Source of the DNA: Rosenbergiella nectarea
GTDB lineage: Bacteria > Pseudomonadota > Gammaproteobacteria > Enterobacterales > Enterobacteriaceae
Assembly: GCF_900111105.1 (NCBI RefSeq)
Contig: NZ_FOGC01000015.1
Location: forward strand, 1-53,026
DNA: 53,026 nt
Direction of reading: 5' to 3'
Part shown: piece after piece, positions 18,470-29,218 of the stretch
How the letters are laid out: the number at the start of each line of letters is the position of its first letter
How positions within the stretch are numbered: position 1 is the first letter of the stretch
Program-made: the position numbers and the translations under genes
Notes under the pieces: model-generated
Database searches by the model: none
Told to the model about the DNA's origin: nothing
The model's input: the letters and a program-made list of their open reading frames with translations, nothing else

Positions 18470-19863
18470 AATTAGCTTGTAAAATCTCGACTCTCAGTAT
18501 GTTGCTGATGCTAACCGGGTGTATGGTCGGCCCAGACTATCATTGGCCCACGCAGTCTATGCCGTTAGCGTTTAAAGAGGCAAAAGGCTGGCAGCAAGCA
18601 CAGCCACAGGATACCGTACAAAAAGGGGAGTGGTGGCAGATCTATCAAGATCCGCAACTGAATCAGTTACTTTCCCAAGTGGCGATCTATAACCAAAACG
18701 TGGCCATGTATGCCGCACAGTATCGGCAAGCCCTGGCGCTTACCGATCAAGCCACGGCCAATCTCTATCCGACCGTCACGGGTGATGTGCAATCGACGCG
18801 CAGTGGCAGCGCCAGCTCGGGGCAACGAACCACTAGTAACAGCCATTCGGCACAACTTAGTGCCAGCTGGGAGCTGGACTTGTGGGGCAAATTGCGCCGT
18901 CAAGCCGCTGAAGACCGGGCGAGTGCGCAATCAAGCCAAGCCGATCTCGCCAACGCTACCCTCAGCGCACAAAGTACGTTAGCGCAAAACTATTTCCAAT
19001 TGAGGATCCTAGACCAGCGTATCGCGCTTTATCAGAAAAGTATCGATGCCTACCAAAGGTATTTGCGGATCATCAATAATAAATATCAAGCGGGCAGTGA
19101 AAATAGAGCGACGGTTGCTCAAGCACAGATGCAATTACAGAGCGCACGGTCGACCTTGCTCGGGATAACGTGGCAACGGGCGCAATACGAACACGCTATT
19201 GCTGTGCTATTGGGTAAAACCCCGGCGGAGTTCTCCTTAGCTGCCGCGCCGCTCACCGCAACCTTACCGACAATACCGGTGATGGTGCCTTCTAAGCTAT
19301 TACAGCGCCGCCCCGATATTGCGGTAGCCGAACGCTCGATGGCGGCGGCGAACGAAGCAATTGGTGTCGCGATTGCCGGTTATTTCCCTGATCTTACGCT
19401 GAGTGCGTCCGGCGGGACCAGTGCCAGCGAACTGCACAACCTGTTCTCGCTACCTTATCGGGTATGGTCACTTGGGCCTGAACTGAGTGGCACCATTTTG
19501 GATTTCGGTGCGACCAAAGCCTCCGTTGCCCAAGCACGCGCCGCCTATGATGCTCAAGTCGCTAACTATCGACAAACCGTGTTAACCGCGATGCAGGATG
19601 TCGAAGATAATTTGGTTGAATTGAATACGCTGGGCGAGGAGATTACCGCTCAACAAGCCTCGGCACAGGCGGCGATGACCTCAGCTCAAGTCACCCGTAA
19701 TCAATACGATGCTGGAATGATCGATTACCTCGATGTGGCGACCACCGAAAACAGTAGTCTCAGCGAGCAACAATCGTTACTGCAGTTACAAAGCCAGCAG
19801 TGGGTGAGTAGCGTCGCATTAATTGCCGCCTTGGGCGGCGGTTGGCATGCGACCGATCAGTGA
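18466..19863 (+). CDS. Outer-membrane efflux lipoprotein, NodT/OprM family
   Basis: This 465-residue protein starts at the ATGA overlap with mdtC (18466), giving [19 protein letters not shown], a lipoprotein signal with lipobox LTGC. The mature part begins MVGPDYHWP, as in NodT-family channels, and shows two OEP repeats with long Ala/Gln-rich coiled helices (QAQMQLQSARSTLLG; LQRRPDIAVAERSMAAANEA). It should be the outer-membrane exit duct for MdtABC. E. coli instead uses TolC and has mdtD-baeSR after mdtC; none of those is here. The open frame extends upstream to 18397, inside mdtC, but the lipobox start is much better. Confidence 0.88.
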   Translation: MKLACKISTLSMLLMLTGCMVGPDYHWPTQSMPLAFKEAKGWQQAQPQDTVQKGEWWQIYQDPQLNQLLSQVAIYNQNVAMYAAQYRQALALTDQATANLYPTVTGDVQSTRSGSASSGQRTTSNSHSAQLSASWELDLWGKLRRQAAEDRASAQSSQADLANATLSAQSTLAQNYFQLRILDQRIALYQKSIDAYQRYLRIINNKYQAGSENRATVAQAQMQLQSARSTLLGITWQRAQYEHAIAVLLGKTPAEFSLAAAPLTATLPTIPVMVPSKLLQRRPDIAVAERSMAAANEAIGVAIAGYFPDLTLSASGGTSASELHNLFSLPYRVWSLGPELSGTILDFGATKASVAQARAAYDAQVANYRQTVLTAMQDVEDNLVELNTLGEEITAQQASAQAAMTSAQVTRNQYDAGMIDYLDVATTENSSLSEQQSLLQLQSQQWVSSVALIAALGGGWHATDQ

Positions 19864-19939
19864 TTATCACAGTAAGTCATTAAATAAGTTAACTTATATT
19901 TAACGACAAAATTTGTCAGCAGAGCGTTAAACGTGTTTA

Positions 19940-19974
19940 ATCAAAGGTATCGAACTCCGATACCTTTGATCTTT
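19940..19974 (+). terminator. Strong hairpin between the efflux operon and aas
   Basis: ATCAAAGGTATCG pairs perfectly with CGATACCTTTGAT around the loop aactc, followed by only CTTT. It probably ends the efflux operon. It lies just 11 bases before the aas start region and its AGGG ribosome site, so it could also affect aas expression. Confidence 0.6.
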
Positions 19975-19985
19975 ACAGGGAAAAC

Positions 19986-22148
19986 ATGTTGCTCAAATTT
20001 CTGCGGTGGGTGTGCCAACTCGTATGGCGCGTTGAAGTACAGGGAGAGACTTCAGGTTTTACTTCCAAAAAAGTGATTATCACTCCGAATCACGTCTCCT
20101 TTCTCGATGGTATCCTCCTCGCGCTTTTTTTACCGGTTAGACCGGTCTTCGCCATTACGGCAACCTACGCCAACCATTGGGCGCTGCGCGGGGTAAAACG
20201 CTGGGTCGATGTCGTCGCGCTGGATCCAGCCAGGCCAATGACCATGAAGCGCCTAATTAAAGAGGTAAACACTGGTCGACCGGTGATTATCTTCCCTGAA
20301 GGACGTATCTCCGTCACGGGATCGTTAATGAAGGTGTATAGCGGAGCCGGGTTTATTGCCGCGAAAACCGAGGCTACGGTCATCCCTATTCGTATCGAGG
20401 GCGCGGAATATACCCCTTTTAGTCGCTTACCGGCTAAACGCCGTCTATTCCCTAAGATCCGCCTCTTCATCTTACCCTCAACCCATATCCCTATGCCGCA
20501 AGACGCCAAAGCCCGACAGCGACGTGTCTTAGCGGGTGAACATTTGGCGCATATCATGCACGAAGCGCGGATGGCTGTGCGTCCACGTGAAACGCTTTAT
20601 GAGGCCTTTATCCATGCTGCCCAGTGTTTTGGCTGGTCCCACGGCTGTGTGGACGATATTAATTTTTCCGTTAACAGCTATCGGCAACTGCTCAAGAAAA
20701 TATTAGGTGTAGCCTGTATTCTTGAAAAAGAGACCCAGCCGGGGCAAAACATCGGCTTGCTACTGCCTAATAGCGTGGTCACTGTCGCCACACTGCTGGC
20801 GGCAACCGCACGGGGCAGGGTCCCTGCCATGCTTAACTATTCAGCGGGGAACAGCGGTCTGCATGCTGCCCTCAAGGCTGCGGAGATCACCACCATCTTT
20901 ACCTCCCGCCAGTTTCTCGATAAAGGGAAATACCACTATTTGGTCGAGAATGCGCCGCATGTTCGTTGGCTGTACCTTGAAGATTTAAAAGAAACCCTTA
21001 CGGGCGAAGATAAGTGGTGGGTGGCGAAACATCTGTTCTTCCCTAAAGCCGCTCAAGTTTCCCAGCAGCCAGAAGACGCGGCCGTGATCCTCTTTACCTC
21101 TGGTTCAGAGGGCGTACCTAAAGGGGTGGTACACAGCCATAAAAGTTTATTGGCCAATGTTGAGCAGATCCGGACTGTTGCCGACTTTTTGCCGAGAGAC
21201 TGTTTCCTCTCAGCAATGCCGCTATTTCATGCTTTCGGCCTGACAGTAGGCTTACTCTTACCCCTTTCTACTGGGGCCAAAGCGTTTCTCTATCCAAGCC
21301 CATTGCATTATCGTGTTATCCCTGAACTGGTCTATGACCAAGATTGTACCGTGTTGTTCGGGACCTCGACGTTCTTAAACTATTACGGGCGCTTCGCGGA
21401 GGGATATGATTTCGCCCGCCTACGCTATGTGGTCGCCGGGGCGGAGAAGCTACAAGAGAATGTACGCCAGCTTTATGCCGAGAAATTTGGTATCCGTATC
21501 CTAGAAGGCTATGGTGCAACAGAATGCGCTCCAGTCTTATCGATAAATCTGCCGATGGCGGCTAAGATTAATACCGTTGGCCGTTTACTGCCCGCCATGG
21601 ACTTTCGTCTGATCTCCGTACCAGGCATTGAGCAAGGCGGCCGCTTACAGGTTCGTGGCCCCAATATTATGAAAGGCTATTTACGCGTCGACAACCCGGG
21701 TCATATTGAATCGCCCGCCGCGGACAATGGCGAAGGGCAATTTGACGCCGGTTGGTATGATACGGGCGACATCGTTAGCTTCGATGAAGAGGGTTTCTGC
21801 CGGATCCAAGGGCGCGTGAAACGTTTTGCTAAATTAGCCGGCGAGATGGTCTCACTGGAAAGCGTCGAATCCTTAGTGATGGCGGTCTCTCCTGATAAAC
21901 AGCATGCGGTGTCGGTAAAGGAGGACTCGCAGAAAGGGGAGGCGTTAGTCCTCTTTACGACCGACGCGCAATTGCAGCGTGACGCGTTATTGAATCAAGC
22001 CAAGGCTAAAGGACATAGCGAATTACTGGTGCCACGTGATATCCGTGTAGTCGATAGTTTACCGGTATTAGGCAGTGGCAAACCCGATTATGTTTCTCTT
22101 AAAGCAATGGCAGCAGAGCCAGCGCGTTCACATTCTCACAATGGGTAA
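19986..22148 (+). CDS. aas: Bifunctional acyl-ACP synthetase / 2-acylglycerophosphoethanolamine acyltransferase
   Basis: Aas re-acylates lysophosphatidylethanolamine at the inner membrane. The 720-residue protein has an N-terminal PlsC acyltransferase domain with the HX4D box (His36, Asp41 in NHVSFLDG) and FPEGRIS. A long C-terminal adenylate-forming domain follows, with the ATP loop [11 protein letters not shown] and YGATE, and with YDTGD before the hinge. Length and layout match E. coli Aas. It is followed after two bases by lplT, whose product brings in the lysophospholipid substrate, so the two act as one repair pathway. Confidence 0.95.
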   Translation: MLLKFLRWVCQLVWRVEVQGETSGFTSKKVIITPNHVSFLDGILLALFLPVRPVFAITATYANHWALRGVKRWVDVVALDPARPMTMKRLIKEVNTGRPVIIFPEGRISVTGSLMKVYSGAGFIAAKTEATVIPIRIEGAEYTPFSRLPAKRRLFPKIRLFILPSTHIPMPQDAKARQRRVLAGEHLAHIMHEARMAVRPRETLYEAFIHAAQCFGWSHGCVDDINFSVNSYRQLLKKILGVACILEKETQPGQNIGLLLPNSVVTVATLLAATARGRVPAMLNYSAGNSGLHAALKAAEITTIFTSRQFLDKGKYHYLVENAPHVRWLYLEDLKETLTGEDKWWVAKHLFFPKAAQVSQQPEDAAVILFTSGSEGVPKGVVHSHKSLLANVEQIRTVADFLPRDCFLSAMPLFHAFGLTVGLLLPLSTGAKAFLYPSPLHYRVIPELVYDQDCTVLFGTSTFLNYYGRFAEGYDFARLRYVVAGAEKLQENVRQLYAEKFGIRILEGYGATECAPVLSINLPMAAKINTVGRLLPAMDFRLISVPGIEQGGRLQVRGPNIMKGYLRVDNPGHIESPAADNGEGQFDAGWYDTGDIVSFDEEGFCRIQGRVKRFAKLAGEMVSLESVESLVMAVSPDKQHAVSVKEDSQKGEALVLFTTDAQLQRDALLNQAKAKGHSELLVPRDIRVVDSLPVLGSGKPDYVSLKAMAAEPARSHSHNG

Positions 22149-22150
22149 CA

Positions 22151-23344
22151 ATGAAATTATCTGCAGAATCACCCCTTAACGTACCGGGGATCCGCCCGGT
22201 TTTACTGGCGCAATTTTTCTCCGCCTTCGCGGATAATGCGCTGCTCTTTGCCACCTTAGCCATGCTAAAAAATGCCGCGTATCCTGATTGGAGTCAGCCG
22301 ATCCTGCAAATGGTGTTTGTTATCGCTTATATCCTGTTGGCACCCTTTGTCGGCCATTTTGCGGATCGCTTTTCAAAAGGTCGGGTGATGATGGTGGCCA
22401 ACAGTATTAAGCTAATCGGCGTCATTGCTATTGGGGTAAACATCAGTCCCTTTCTTGGCTATAGCTTGGTCGGTATTGGGGCTGCGGCCTATTCCCCGGC
22501 CAAATATGGCATATTGGGCGAGCTGCTGCCGACAAAACAACTAGTGAAAGGGAATGGTCTCATGGAAAGCTCGACCATTGCCGCCATACTGTTCGGATCG
22601 GTCAGCGGAGGAATTCTGGCGGATTGGCATGTTTCTACCGCACTTTTGGTCTGTGCCATAATCTACGCATTAGCGGTGATGGCGAATGTGATGATCCCCA
22701 AGTTGGATGCGGCTCGGCCCCACGGCAATTACCACCCGAAACGCTTGGTAGATCAGTTTTTTCAGGCGTGTCAGACCTTGTGGCAAGATAAAATTTGTCG
22801 TTTTTCGTTGATTGGGACCAGTATGTTTTGGGGCGCAGGCGTCACCTTGCGTTTCCTATTGGTGATCTGGGTACCGGTAGCCTTAGGTATTCAAGATAAC
22901 ACCACGCCGACAACATTGAATGCGATGGTCGCCATAGGAATTGTGGTTGGCGCATTTGTGGCGGCGAAATGGGTCTCCTTGCAGCATGCAGGTAAAGCGT
23001 TACCGGCGGGGATTGCGGTAGGGCTATTAGTGGTGGTATTTGCACTTGAAACTCATCTGTTGCCCGCCTACGGTTTATTAGTATTGGTCGGCATCTTTGG
23101 TGGCTTTTTCGTTGTTCCCCTCAATGCACTCCTTCAAGAGCGTGGGCAGCAAACGGTGGGTACCGGAAGTGCCATCGCCGTGCAAAACTTAGGAGAAAAC
23201 AGCGTCATGCTGGCGATGCTGGTACTGTATAGCGTGGCGATCTGGCTGGGGGCGACGGCAGTCGTGACAGGTGTCGCTTTCGGCATTTTATTTGCGTTAG
23301 CGATCACCTGTTTATGGTTGTGGCAGTTAAAACGAAAAGCTTAA
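22151..23344 (+). CDS. lplT: Lysophospholipid transporter LplT
   Basis: LplT flips lysophospholipids across the inner membrane for Aas. The 397-residue protein is a major-facilitator-type transporter with about twelve hydrophobic segments. It starts [20 protein letters not shown] and has characteristic pieces such as [31 protein letters not shown] and [13 protein letters not shown]. It starts two bases after aas with a GTAAC spacing, which implies one transcript. It converges on tas with about 9 bases between the stops. Confidence 0.94.
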   Translation: MKLSAESPLNVPGIRPVLLAQFFSAFADNALLFATLAMLKNAAYPDWSQPILQMVFVIAYILLAPFVGHFADRFSKGRVMMVANSIKLIGVIAIGVNISPFLGYSLVGIGAAAYSPAKYGILGELLPTKQLVKGNGLMESSTIAAILFGSVSGGILADWHVSTALLVCAIIYALAVMANVMIPKLDAARPHGNYHPKRLVDQFFQACQTLWQDKICRFSLIGTSMFWGAGVTLRFLLVIWVPVALGIQDNTTPTTLNAMVAIGIVVGAFVAAKWVSLQHAGKALPAGIAVGLLVVVFALETHLLPAYGLLVLVGIFGGFFVVPLNALLQERGQQTVGTGSAIAVQNLGENSVMLAMLVLYSVAIWLGATAVVTGVAFGILFALAITCLWLWQLKRKA

Positions 23345-23353
23345 CCTTGCCTA

Positions 23354-24394
23354 TCAGGGAGCAGGATTAGGAAAACGGCGATGGATCGCCTCAATACCCG
23401 CCAACACCTCTTCACTTAACGTCACCTCAAAACTATCAATATTTTGCTGAAGCTGCGCTAAGGTCGTCGCCCCTAAAAGTGTGCTGGCAACGAAAGGCTG
23501 TTGGCGAACATAGGCTAATGCCATCTGTGAGGGGGCTAGCTGATGCGCCTGAGCTAACGCAACATACTGCGCGATGGCTTGTTCAGTATATTCACCGTTA
23601 TAACGCGTAAAGCGACTAAACAGCGTGTTACGGGCCTTTTCTGGACGCTTCCCCGCCAAGTACTTACCACTCAATGTACCAAATGCTAGGGAAGAGTAAG
23701 CCAGTAACTCAATCCCTTCGAATTGACTGATTTCTGATAAGCCAATCTCGAAACTGCGATTAACCAGACTGTACGGATTTTGAATCGATACGATCCGTGG
23801 CAGGTCATGTTTTTCTGCGAGGTGAAGATAACGCATCACTCCCCAAGGTGTCTCGTTCGATACGCCGATATAACGGATCTTACCTGCACGAACATGCTCA
23901 GAGAGGGCTTCCAACGTATCCAACAGAGTCACGGGGACATTTTCTTCGCTGTACTGATACCCTAACTTACCGAAACAGTTGGTTGGACGCTGAGGCCAAT
24001 GCAACTGGTAAAGATCAAGATAGTCAGTATTCAGACGGTTAAGGCTGGCTTCCAACGCCTGACGGATATTTTTCCGGTCTAATGCCTGTTGCGGACGAAT
24101 CGAGGCATCATTTCCGCGAACCGGGCCTGCCACTTTACTGGCGAGCACAATCTTGTCCCGTTGGCCACTTTTCTTTAACCAGCTACCGATATAGCTTTCT
24201 GTTAGCCCTTGTGTCTCTGGGCGGGGGGGCACAGGATACATTTCGGCCGTATCAATCAGATTGATGCCACGCTCACGCGCATAATCGAGCTGTTGATGAG
24301 CGTCCGCTTCGCTGTTTTGTTCACCGAAGGTCATGGTACCCAAGCCTAATTGACTGATCTCAAGACTACTATGGGGGATACGGTGATAATGCAT
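23354..24394 (-). CDS. tas: Aldo-keto reductase Tas
   Basis: Tas is an NADP(H)-dependent aldo-keto reductase of unsettled substrate, named because it complements tyrosine auxotrophy in E. coli. The 346-residue protein begins MHYHRIPHSSLEISQLGLGT. The catalytic tetrad residues can be seen in LIDTAEMYP (Asp, Tyr), VLASKVAG (Lys) and YQLHWPQR (His). The cofactor loop contains SNETPWG. Its neighbours ygdR and mutH are those of E. coli. Confidence 0.92.
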   Translation of the reverse strand: MHYHRIPHSSLEISQLGLGTMTFGEQNSEADAHQQLDYARERGINLIDTAEMYPVPPRPETQGLTESYIGSWLKKSGQRDKIVLASKVAGPVRGNDASIRPQQALDRKNIRQALEASLNRLNTDYLDLYQLHWPQRPTNCFGKLGYQYSEENVPVTLLDTLEALSEHVRAGKIRYIGVSNETPWGVMRYLHLAEKHDLPRIVSIQNPYSLVNRSFEIGLSEISQFEGIELLAYSSLAFGTLSGKYLAGKRPEKARNTLFSRFTRYNGEYTEQAIAQYVALAQAHQLAPSQMALAYVRQQPFVASTLLGATTLAQLQQNIDSFEVTLSEEVLAGIEAIHRRFPNPAP

Positions 24395-24407
24395 GCTGAA
24401 ATCCTTA

Positions 24408-24626
24408 TTATTTTTTAATAATACTGGAAATATCGTCGCTATTTATTTGGGTAGTATGGCCCTGCTGATCAGTATATTCGACTAGCCCAGTCTCTTTATC
24501 GATGATGGGTTTTCCTTCGGTCAGCAGCATTTTTCCATCTTTGGTTGCCATCACGTAATCGCTCGAACACCCACTGAGTAATAGGCTGCCGATTACGCCG
24601 ACTAATAGTAAAACAACTTTAATCAT
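24408..24626 (-). CDS. ygdR: YgdR-type small lipoprotein, DUF903
   Basis: This 72-residue protein has a lipoprotein signal ending LLLSGC, then [20 protein letters not shown], the core of the YgdI/YgdR family. It should be a small envelope lipoprotein of unknown role. I set the start at 24626 ([11 protein letters not shown]), after an AAGAG site. The open frame extends upstream to 24740 but that part is not like the family. It sits between tas and mutH as in E. coli, although ygdQ, found there in E. coli, is absent. Confidence 0.9.
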   Translation of the reverse strand: MIKVVLLLVGVIGSLLLSGCSSDYVMATKDGKMLLTEGKPIIDKETGLVEYTDQQGHTTQINSDDISSIIKK

Positions 24627-24952
24627 CTCTTTTCGTCCTCTTTTCGTTAGCGCAACAGTTAAGCGATGATAACGGTTAGCATAAACCAGAATTGTCTGTA
24701 TTCCTCTGAGCAAGAGGAGCGGGGCCTCGATAACCGACATGGCGGGTCAATATTTTGTCGAGTATAACAACTTAATAAGTTGAAATTTAAATAAAAAAAT
24801 ATTGGGTGCCGAGAGAAAACGCTCGAGATAAAAACGTAAAGAGATATGTCTTACTGGATCGCAATAATGCGATCACAAAGGGAATTATTACGCTTACACT
24901 TCAATAAGCTAAAGCCAAATGTCCTATTTGGCAAGCCTGGTGAAACGGGAAC
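24627..24952. other. Gene-free stretch between ygdR and mutH with one hairpin
   Basis: The 326 bases between the starts and stops of these minus-strand genes hold no convincing coding frame, where E. coli carries ygdQ. AT-rich promoter-like DNA for ygdR lies near 24740-24800. GCCAAAT-gtcct-ATTTGGC at 24914-24932 forms a hairpin just after the mutH stop and may be a weak terminator for it. Confidence 0.5.
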
Positions 24953-25630
24953 TTACCCAAAATGTTGAGCGAGTAAGGGGGCCGTGAAACGTTTCTTTAA
25001 ATAGAAGCCCCGTGGAAGCGTAAGAATTCTCTCGCCCGATGGTCCAATTGCTTCGGTCAGGGCACGATTGTTAGCCGCTTTGGGACGAATTTGCAGATAT
25101 TCACCTTGGCGGGCGGTAATCGCCTCAACACGCCCTAGCGCAATCATCTCCATTAACTCTTCCCAATCCGCTTGCAATTGCTGATCTTCTTCTTCAGAAG
25201 GTTGCCACAGCAGCGGTGCGCCAATTCGCCGCTCGGCAAGGGGGATATGCCGCTCACCTTCTACCGGGATCCACAATACTTTGGCCAGTTTTTGACGAAC
25301 GTGGCTGTACTGCCACGTCACCCCAATGTTGCCGGTTAGGGGGGCAACACAGACAAAAGTGGTTTCCAAGGGCTGGCCCTGAGCGTTAATCGGAATAGTT
25401 TTTAACTCAATACCGAGAGGGGCAAAATCTTGCTCCGCTTTGCTGCCTGCTTGTGCCCCTAAGGCCAACTCAATCAAATTTCCTACCCACCCTTTGTTAC
25501 GTTGCAGGTTTGCTGGCGCCTTTATTTGCCGTTCACTCGCAACCTCCGCAAAGGTTTTTCCAGCGATCTGTTGTGCACGGCGCATCAGTTCGGCTTCGGA
25601 TTCGGGTGGCGCAAGGTAAGCAATAGACAT
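24953..25630 (-). CDS. mutH: DNA mismatch repair endonuclease MutH
   Basis: MutH nicks the unmethylated strand at hemimethylated GATC sites when activated by MutS and MutL. The 225-residue protein starts [19 protein letters not shown]. It shows the type II restriction-like catalytic set in [16 protein letters not shown] (Asp68, Glu75, Lys77). Segments [10 protein letters not shown] and FVCVAPL also match the family. It is transcribed away from rppH, with the DnaA-box region between them. Confidence 0.95.
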   Translation of the reverse strand: MSIAYLAPPESEAELMRRAQQIAGKTFAEVASERQIKAPANLQRNKGWVGNLIELALGAQAGSKAEQDFAPLGIELKTIPINAQGQPLETTFVCVAPLTGNIGVTWQYSHVRQKLAKVLWIPVEGERHIPLAERRIGAPLLWQPSEEEDQQLQADWEELMEMIALGRVEAITARQGEYLQIRPKAANNRALTEAIGPSGERILTLPRGFYLKKRFTAPLLAQHFG

Positions 25631-25739
25631 CGTTCACTCTTTGTATAAAAAATAACCAGTATCAAGTAGGGGGTGTTAGGACGAACCTTCTAATCAGGCA
25701 GATTGCGAATAATAGCATGAAAAACCATGGTTTTTTAAG

Positions 25740-26220
25740 TCAATCCTGCAGAGAGTTTGCGGACCTCTACTGGGTTATCCCAGTTTTAAGGGATTCATAA
25801 ACAGGTTTGTCACCCTACTTATCCACAGAAAAACTGGATAACTCCTTAATTTAAAGAGTACTGTTTCTATTTACAGCCTTGACAGCGGGTTCTGTTCAGT
25901 TTTTTCTCGACTTATGCGTAACAATCAGGCATGTTCTGTGGATAATTTATAAAATGACTAAATTTTAACCGATGCGTTAAGTGTTTAGGCGTGAACGCGA
26001 GAAAAACCTGATAAAATGTTGTTTATAAACCTGATAACTTCATGTAATTTAAGGTCTTTATAAAATTAATTTAGAGAGCTAAAAGTGGGGTTTGAAAATG
26101 ATTATTCAACTGAATCCCATCTTTTTCACAAAGCTATCCACAGAAAAGGTGAATAAATTAGGCTAACTTCGTGGTAATTTGTTTATAACTTTACTTTTAC
26201 CCCTAAGTTATCCCACTAAC
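25740..26220. other. DARS2-like DnaA-reactivating region between mutH and rppH
   Basis: The 680-base gap between mutH and rppH holds a cluster of DnaA boxes. TTATCCACA at 25819-25827 and its reverse form TGTGGATAA at 25937-25945 are perfect. CTATCCACA at 26134-26142 differs at one base. Weaker sites are the reverse box at 25833-25841 (TTATCCAGT on the minus strand), 25775-25783 and 26208-26216. In E. coli DARS2, which exchanges ADP for ATP on DnaA and promotes initiation, lies between exactly these two genes. The head-to-head pair at 25819-25841 looks like part of the core. Integration host factor and Fis sites were not assigned. Confidence 0.75.
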
Positions 26221-26310
26221 GTCGACAATTATTGGCGTAAGGCAATGGTTTACCGCCCGAGTGGAGTGTGAAACAATCAGGTTATCTAAAAAGAATATCG
26301 AGGTAGTCCA

Positions 26311-26838
26311 GTGATCGATGATGATGGCTACCGCCCTAACGTGGGTATCGTGATTTGTAATCGTCAAGGACAGGTGCTTTGGGCACGACGATTTGGTCAG
26401 CACTCTTGGCAATTTCCGCAAGGCGGAATTAATCCAGGAGAAACGGCAGAGCAGGCGATGTACCGTGAATTATTTGAAGAAGTGGGGTTGCATCGTAAAG
26501 ATGTGCGTATCCTGGCTTCGACGCGTAATTGGTTGCGCTACAAATTACCCAAACGTTTAGTGCGATGGGATACAAGGCCAGTGTGTATTGGCCAAAAGCA
26601 GAAATGGTTTCTGTTGCAACTCCAATGTCAAGATGCTGCCGTCAATGTCCAGCGGAGCAGTACCCCGGAATTCGATGGTTGGCGTTGGGTGAGTTTTTGG
26701 TATCCGGTCCGTCAAGTGGTCTCTTTTAAACGGGATGTCTATCGACGGGTAATGAAAGAATTTGCAACATCGTTAATGGCCCAACCGGAAGGGGGAGGGC
26801 AGCGTTCGAATTTCTCAGGGCGGCGTAAAAGGGGATGA
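26311..26838 (+). CDS. rppH: RNA pyrophosphohydrolase RppH
   Basis: RppH removes pyrophosphate from the 5' triphosphate end of mRNA and so opens it to RNase E decay. The 175-residue protein starts at GTG ([20 protein letters not shown]), as the family alignment requires. It carries the Nudix box [20 protein letters not shown]. The C-terminus is short and basic (GRRKRG). It is followed after three bases by ptsP, as in E. coli. Confidence 0.95.
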   Translation: MIDDDGYRPNVGIVICNRQGQVLWARRFGQHSWQFPQGGINPGETAEQAMYRELFEEVGLHRKDVRILASTRNWLRYKLPKRLVRWDTRPVCIGQKQKWFLLQLQCQDAAVNVQRSSTPEFDGWRWVSFWYPVRQVVSFKRDVYRRVMKEFATSLMAQPEGGGQRSNFSGRRKRG

Positions 26839-26841
26839 TCG

Positions 26842-29097
26842 ATGGCACTGAAGCTCACACAGTTACGAGATATTGTTGAAAAAGTCGCGAGTGCGCCGCG
26901 ACTCAATGATGCACTTGAAATTCTCGTGAATGAGATTTGTCATACGATGGAAACAGAAGTCTGTTCGATCTATTTGGCTGATCATGAGCGCGGTTGCTAT
27001 TACTTGATGGCAACGCGGGGCTTAAAAAAGCCTCGTGGCAAAAATATTACCCTCGCCCTCGATGAAGGGATCGTCGGTTTGGTGGGGCGTCTCGCAGAGC
27101 CGATTAACTTAGCCGATGCCCCTTCACACCCGAGTTTCAAATATATTCCCTCCGTCAATGAGGAGCACTACCGTGCTTTTCTCGGCGCGCCCATTGTCTC
27201 TCGGCGAACCGTATTAGGTGTACTGGTCGTTCAACAGCGTGAACCACGCCAGTATGACGAGAGCGAAGAGTCTTTCTTGGTGACGCTGGCTACGCAGGTC
27301 GCTACACTCCTTTCGCCGTCACAACTTCGCCAGCTATTCGGTCTGTACCGCCAAAGCCGCCTGCAGGGGATTGCGGCTTCCCCTGGGGTAGCTATTGCCC
27401 CGGGCTGGGTCGATCAAGTACAACCCTTGTTGGAACAGGTGACGCGCGCTTCAGCGCTCGATATTGAGCAAGAGCAAGAGCGCTTACTACAGGCGATGTC
27501 CGAAGCGGGTGAAGAATTTCGGCGTTACAGTAAACGCTTTTCAGGCAGTGCGCAGAAAGAGAGCGCAGAAATTTTTAACCTCTACTCGCATCTACTGAGC
27601 GAACCAAGGTTGAAAAAAAGCCTGCTGGCCGAGATTGAGCAAGGCATTGTGGCCGAGTGGGCGGTCAAAGTCGTTATCGAAAAATTTGCTGCACAGTTTT
27701 TGGAGCTAAAAGATAACTATTTACGTGACCGAGCCAACGACTTACGCGAGTTAGGCCAGCGCTTACTCTTTCATCTCGACGACTCCTTACAGGGTAGCAA
27801 TAGCTGGCCCGAACGTTTTGTCCTCGTCGCGGATGAATTAACCGCCACCTCCCTCGCGGAGATCCCGCAGGACCGTCTGGCAGGGATTGTCGTGCGAGAT
27901 GGTGCGGCGAACTCGCATGCGGCGATCTTAACCCGTGCTATGGGTATTCCGACTGTAATGGGCGTAGATATCCGACCTGAACAACTCGATAAGCATCAGC
28001 TGATTGTGGACGGTTATCGCGGGGAAGTCCTGATCGAGCCTGAGCCGATCCTGATTAAGGAATATCAACGGCTGCTCAAGGAGGAGAATGCGCTCAGTAA
28101 GACCGCAGAAACGGCGGCTGAGTTGCCTGGCGAACTCAAGAGCGGCGAGCATATTGCTATTATGCTTAACGCCGGGTTAAGCGCAGAGCTGGAGCTCGAT
28201 CAAGACAAGTGGGTCGAGGGGATCGGCCTTTATCGCACCGAAGTCCCCTTTATGCTGCAAAGTGGCTTCCCTTCGGAAGAGGAACAAGTGGCGCAGTATC
28301 AGGGAATGTTACAGTTATTCCATCAAAAACCGGTCACCTTAAGAACCCTCGACATCGGTGCGGATAAGCAGCTGCCGTATATGCCCATCAGTGAAGAAAA
28401 TCCGGCCTTAGGCTGGCGGGGGATTCGCTTAACCTTAGATCAACCAGAAATCTTTCTCGTCCAGATCCGCGCGATGTTACGGGCGAACGCGGCATCGGGT
28501 AATTTGCGGATCCTGCTGCCGATGATCACCAGTATCGAAGAGATCGACGATGCGCGCCACCTGATTGACCGCGCGATTTATGAGGTCGAGGAACTACTGG
28601 GGTATGAAATCCCCTCGCCGGAAGTCGGGATAATGCTGGAAGTGCCGTCGATGATCTTTTTGATCCCGCAATTGGCACGAAAGGTCGACTTTATTTCGGT
28701 GGGCACTAACGATTTGACGCAGTACCTGTTAGCGGTGGATCGCAATAATACCCGGGTGGCGAATTTATACAGCGCCCTACATCCAGCGGTTTTACAGGCA
28801 CTCTACCGCATCATGACCTTGGCCACTCGCGTCAATCTCCCGGTCAGTTTATGTGGGGAAATGGCGGGTGATCCGACCTGTGTTCCACTATTGGTGGGGA
28901 TGGGCTACCGCCACCTCAGTATGAATGGAAAAAACATTCCTCGGGTCAAATACCTGTTGCGACACTTGGAATGTAACGAAACCGAACAACTCGCGGCACA
29001 CGTTTTACAGTCCAGCACCACCAGTGAGGTCCGCTACCAAATCTCGGTCTTTATGGAACGTCGTGGACTGGGCGGATTGATCCGCGGCGGTCGTTAA
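26842..29097 (+). CDS. ptsP: PTS enzyme I-Ntr (PtsP)
   Basis: PtsP starts the nitrogen-related phosphotransfer chain, passing phosphate from PEP to NPr and EIIA-Ntr. This chain reports nitrogen state and affects potassium transport and other processes. The 751-residue protein has an N-terminal GAF domain (about 1-160). The PEP-utilising swivel domain carries the phosphorylated His359 in ANSHAAILTRAMGIP. A C-terminal PEP-binding barrel follows, with GLYRTEVPF, ISVGTNDLTQYLLAVDR and LCGEMAG. It is in an operon with rppH. Confidence 0.94.
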   Translation: MALKLTQLRDIVEKVASAPRLNDALEILVNEICHTMETEVCSIYLADHERGCYYLMATRGLKKPRGKNITLALDEGIVGLVGRLAEPINLADAPSHPSFKYIPSVNEEHYRAFLGAPIVSRRTVLGVLVVQQREPRQYDESEESFLVTLATQVATLLSPSQLRQLFGLYRQSRLQGIAASPGVAIAPGWVDQVQPLLEQVTRASALDIEQEQERLLQAMSEAGEEFRRYSKRFSGSAQKESAEIFNLYSHLLSEPRLKKSLLAEIEQGIVAEWAVKVVIEKFAAQFLELKDNYLRDRANDLRELGQRLLFHLDDSLQGSNSWPERFVLVADELTATSLAEIPQDRLAGIVVRDGAANSHAAILTRAMGIPTVMGVDIRPEQLDKHQLIVDGYRGEVLIEPEPILIKEYQRLLKEENALSKTAETAAELPGELKSGEHIAIMLNAGLSAELELDQDKWVEGIGLYRTEVPFMLQSGFPSEEEQVAQYQGMLQLFHQKPVTLRTLDIGADKQLPYMPISEENPALGWRGIRLTLDQPEIFLVQIRAMLRANAASGNLRILLPMITSIEEIDDARHLIDRAIYEVEELLGYEIPSPEVGIMLEVPSMIFLIPQLARKVDFISVGTNDLTQYLLAVDRNNTRVANLYSALHPAVLQALYRIMTLATRVNLPVSLCGEMAGDPTCVPLLVGMGYRHLSMNGKNIPRVKYLLRHLECNETEQLAAHVLQSSTTSEVRYQISVFMERRGLGGLIRGGR

Positions 29098-29218
29098 TAC
29101 TCGGCTACATTTACTGGCCCGCAATCTCGCGGGCTTATGCTATGATTTCGCCCAACCTATTTGTTCACCCCCTCAATAATGAGGCGCGAGTGATTGATTT
29201 AACAACCAATGGTGCAAG

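Noticed and set aside
25740-26220. Possible second replication origin because of the DnaA boxes
   Set aside because: There is no run of GATC sites and no clear AT-rich 13-mer set, and the position between mutH and rppH is that of DARS2.
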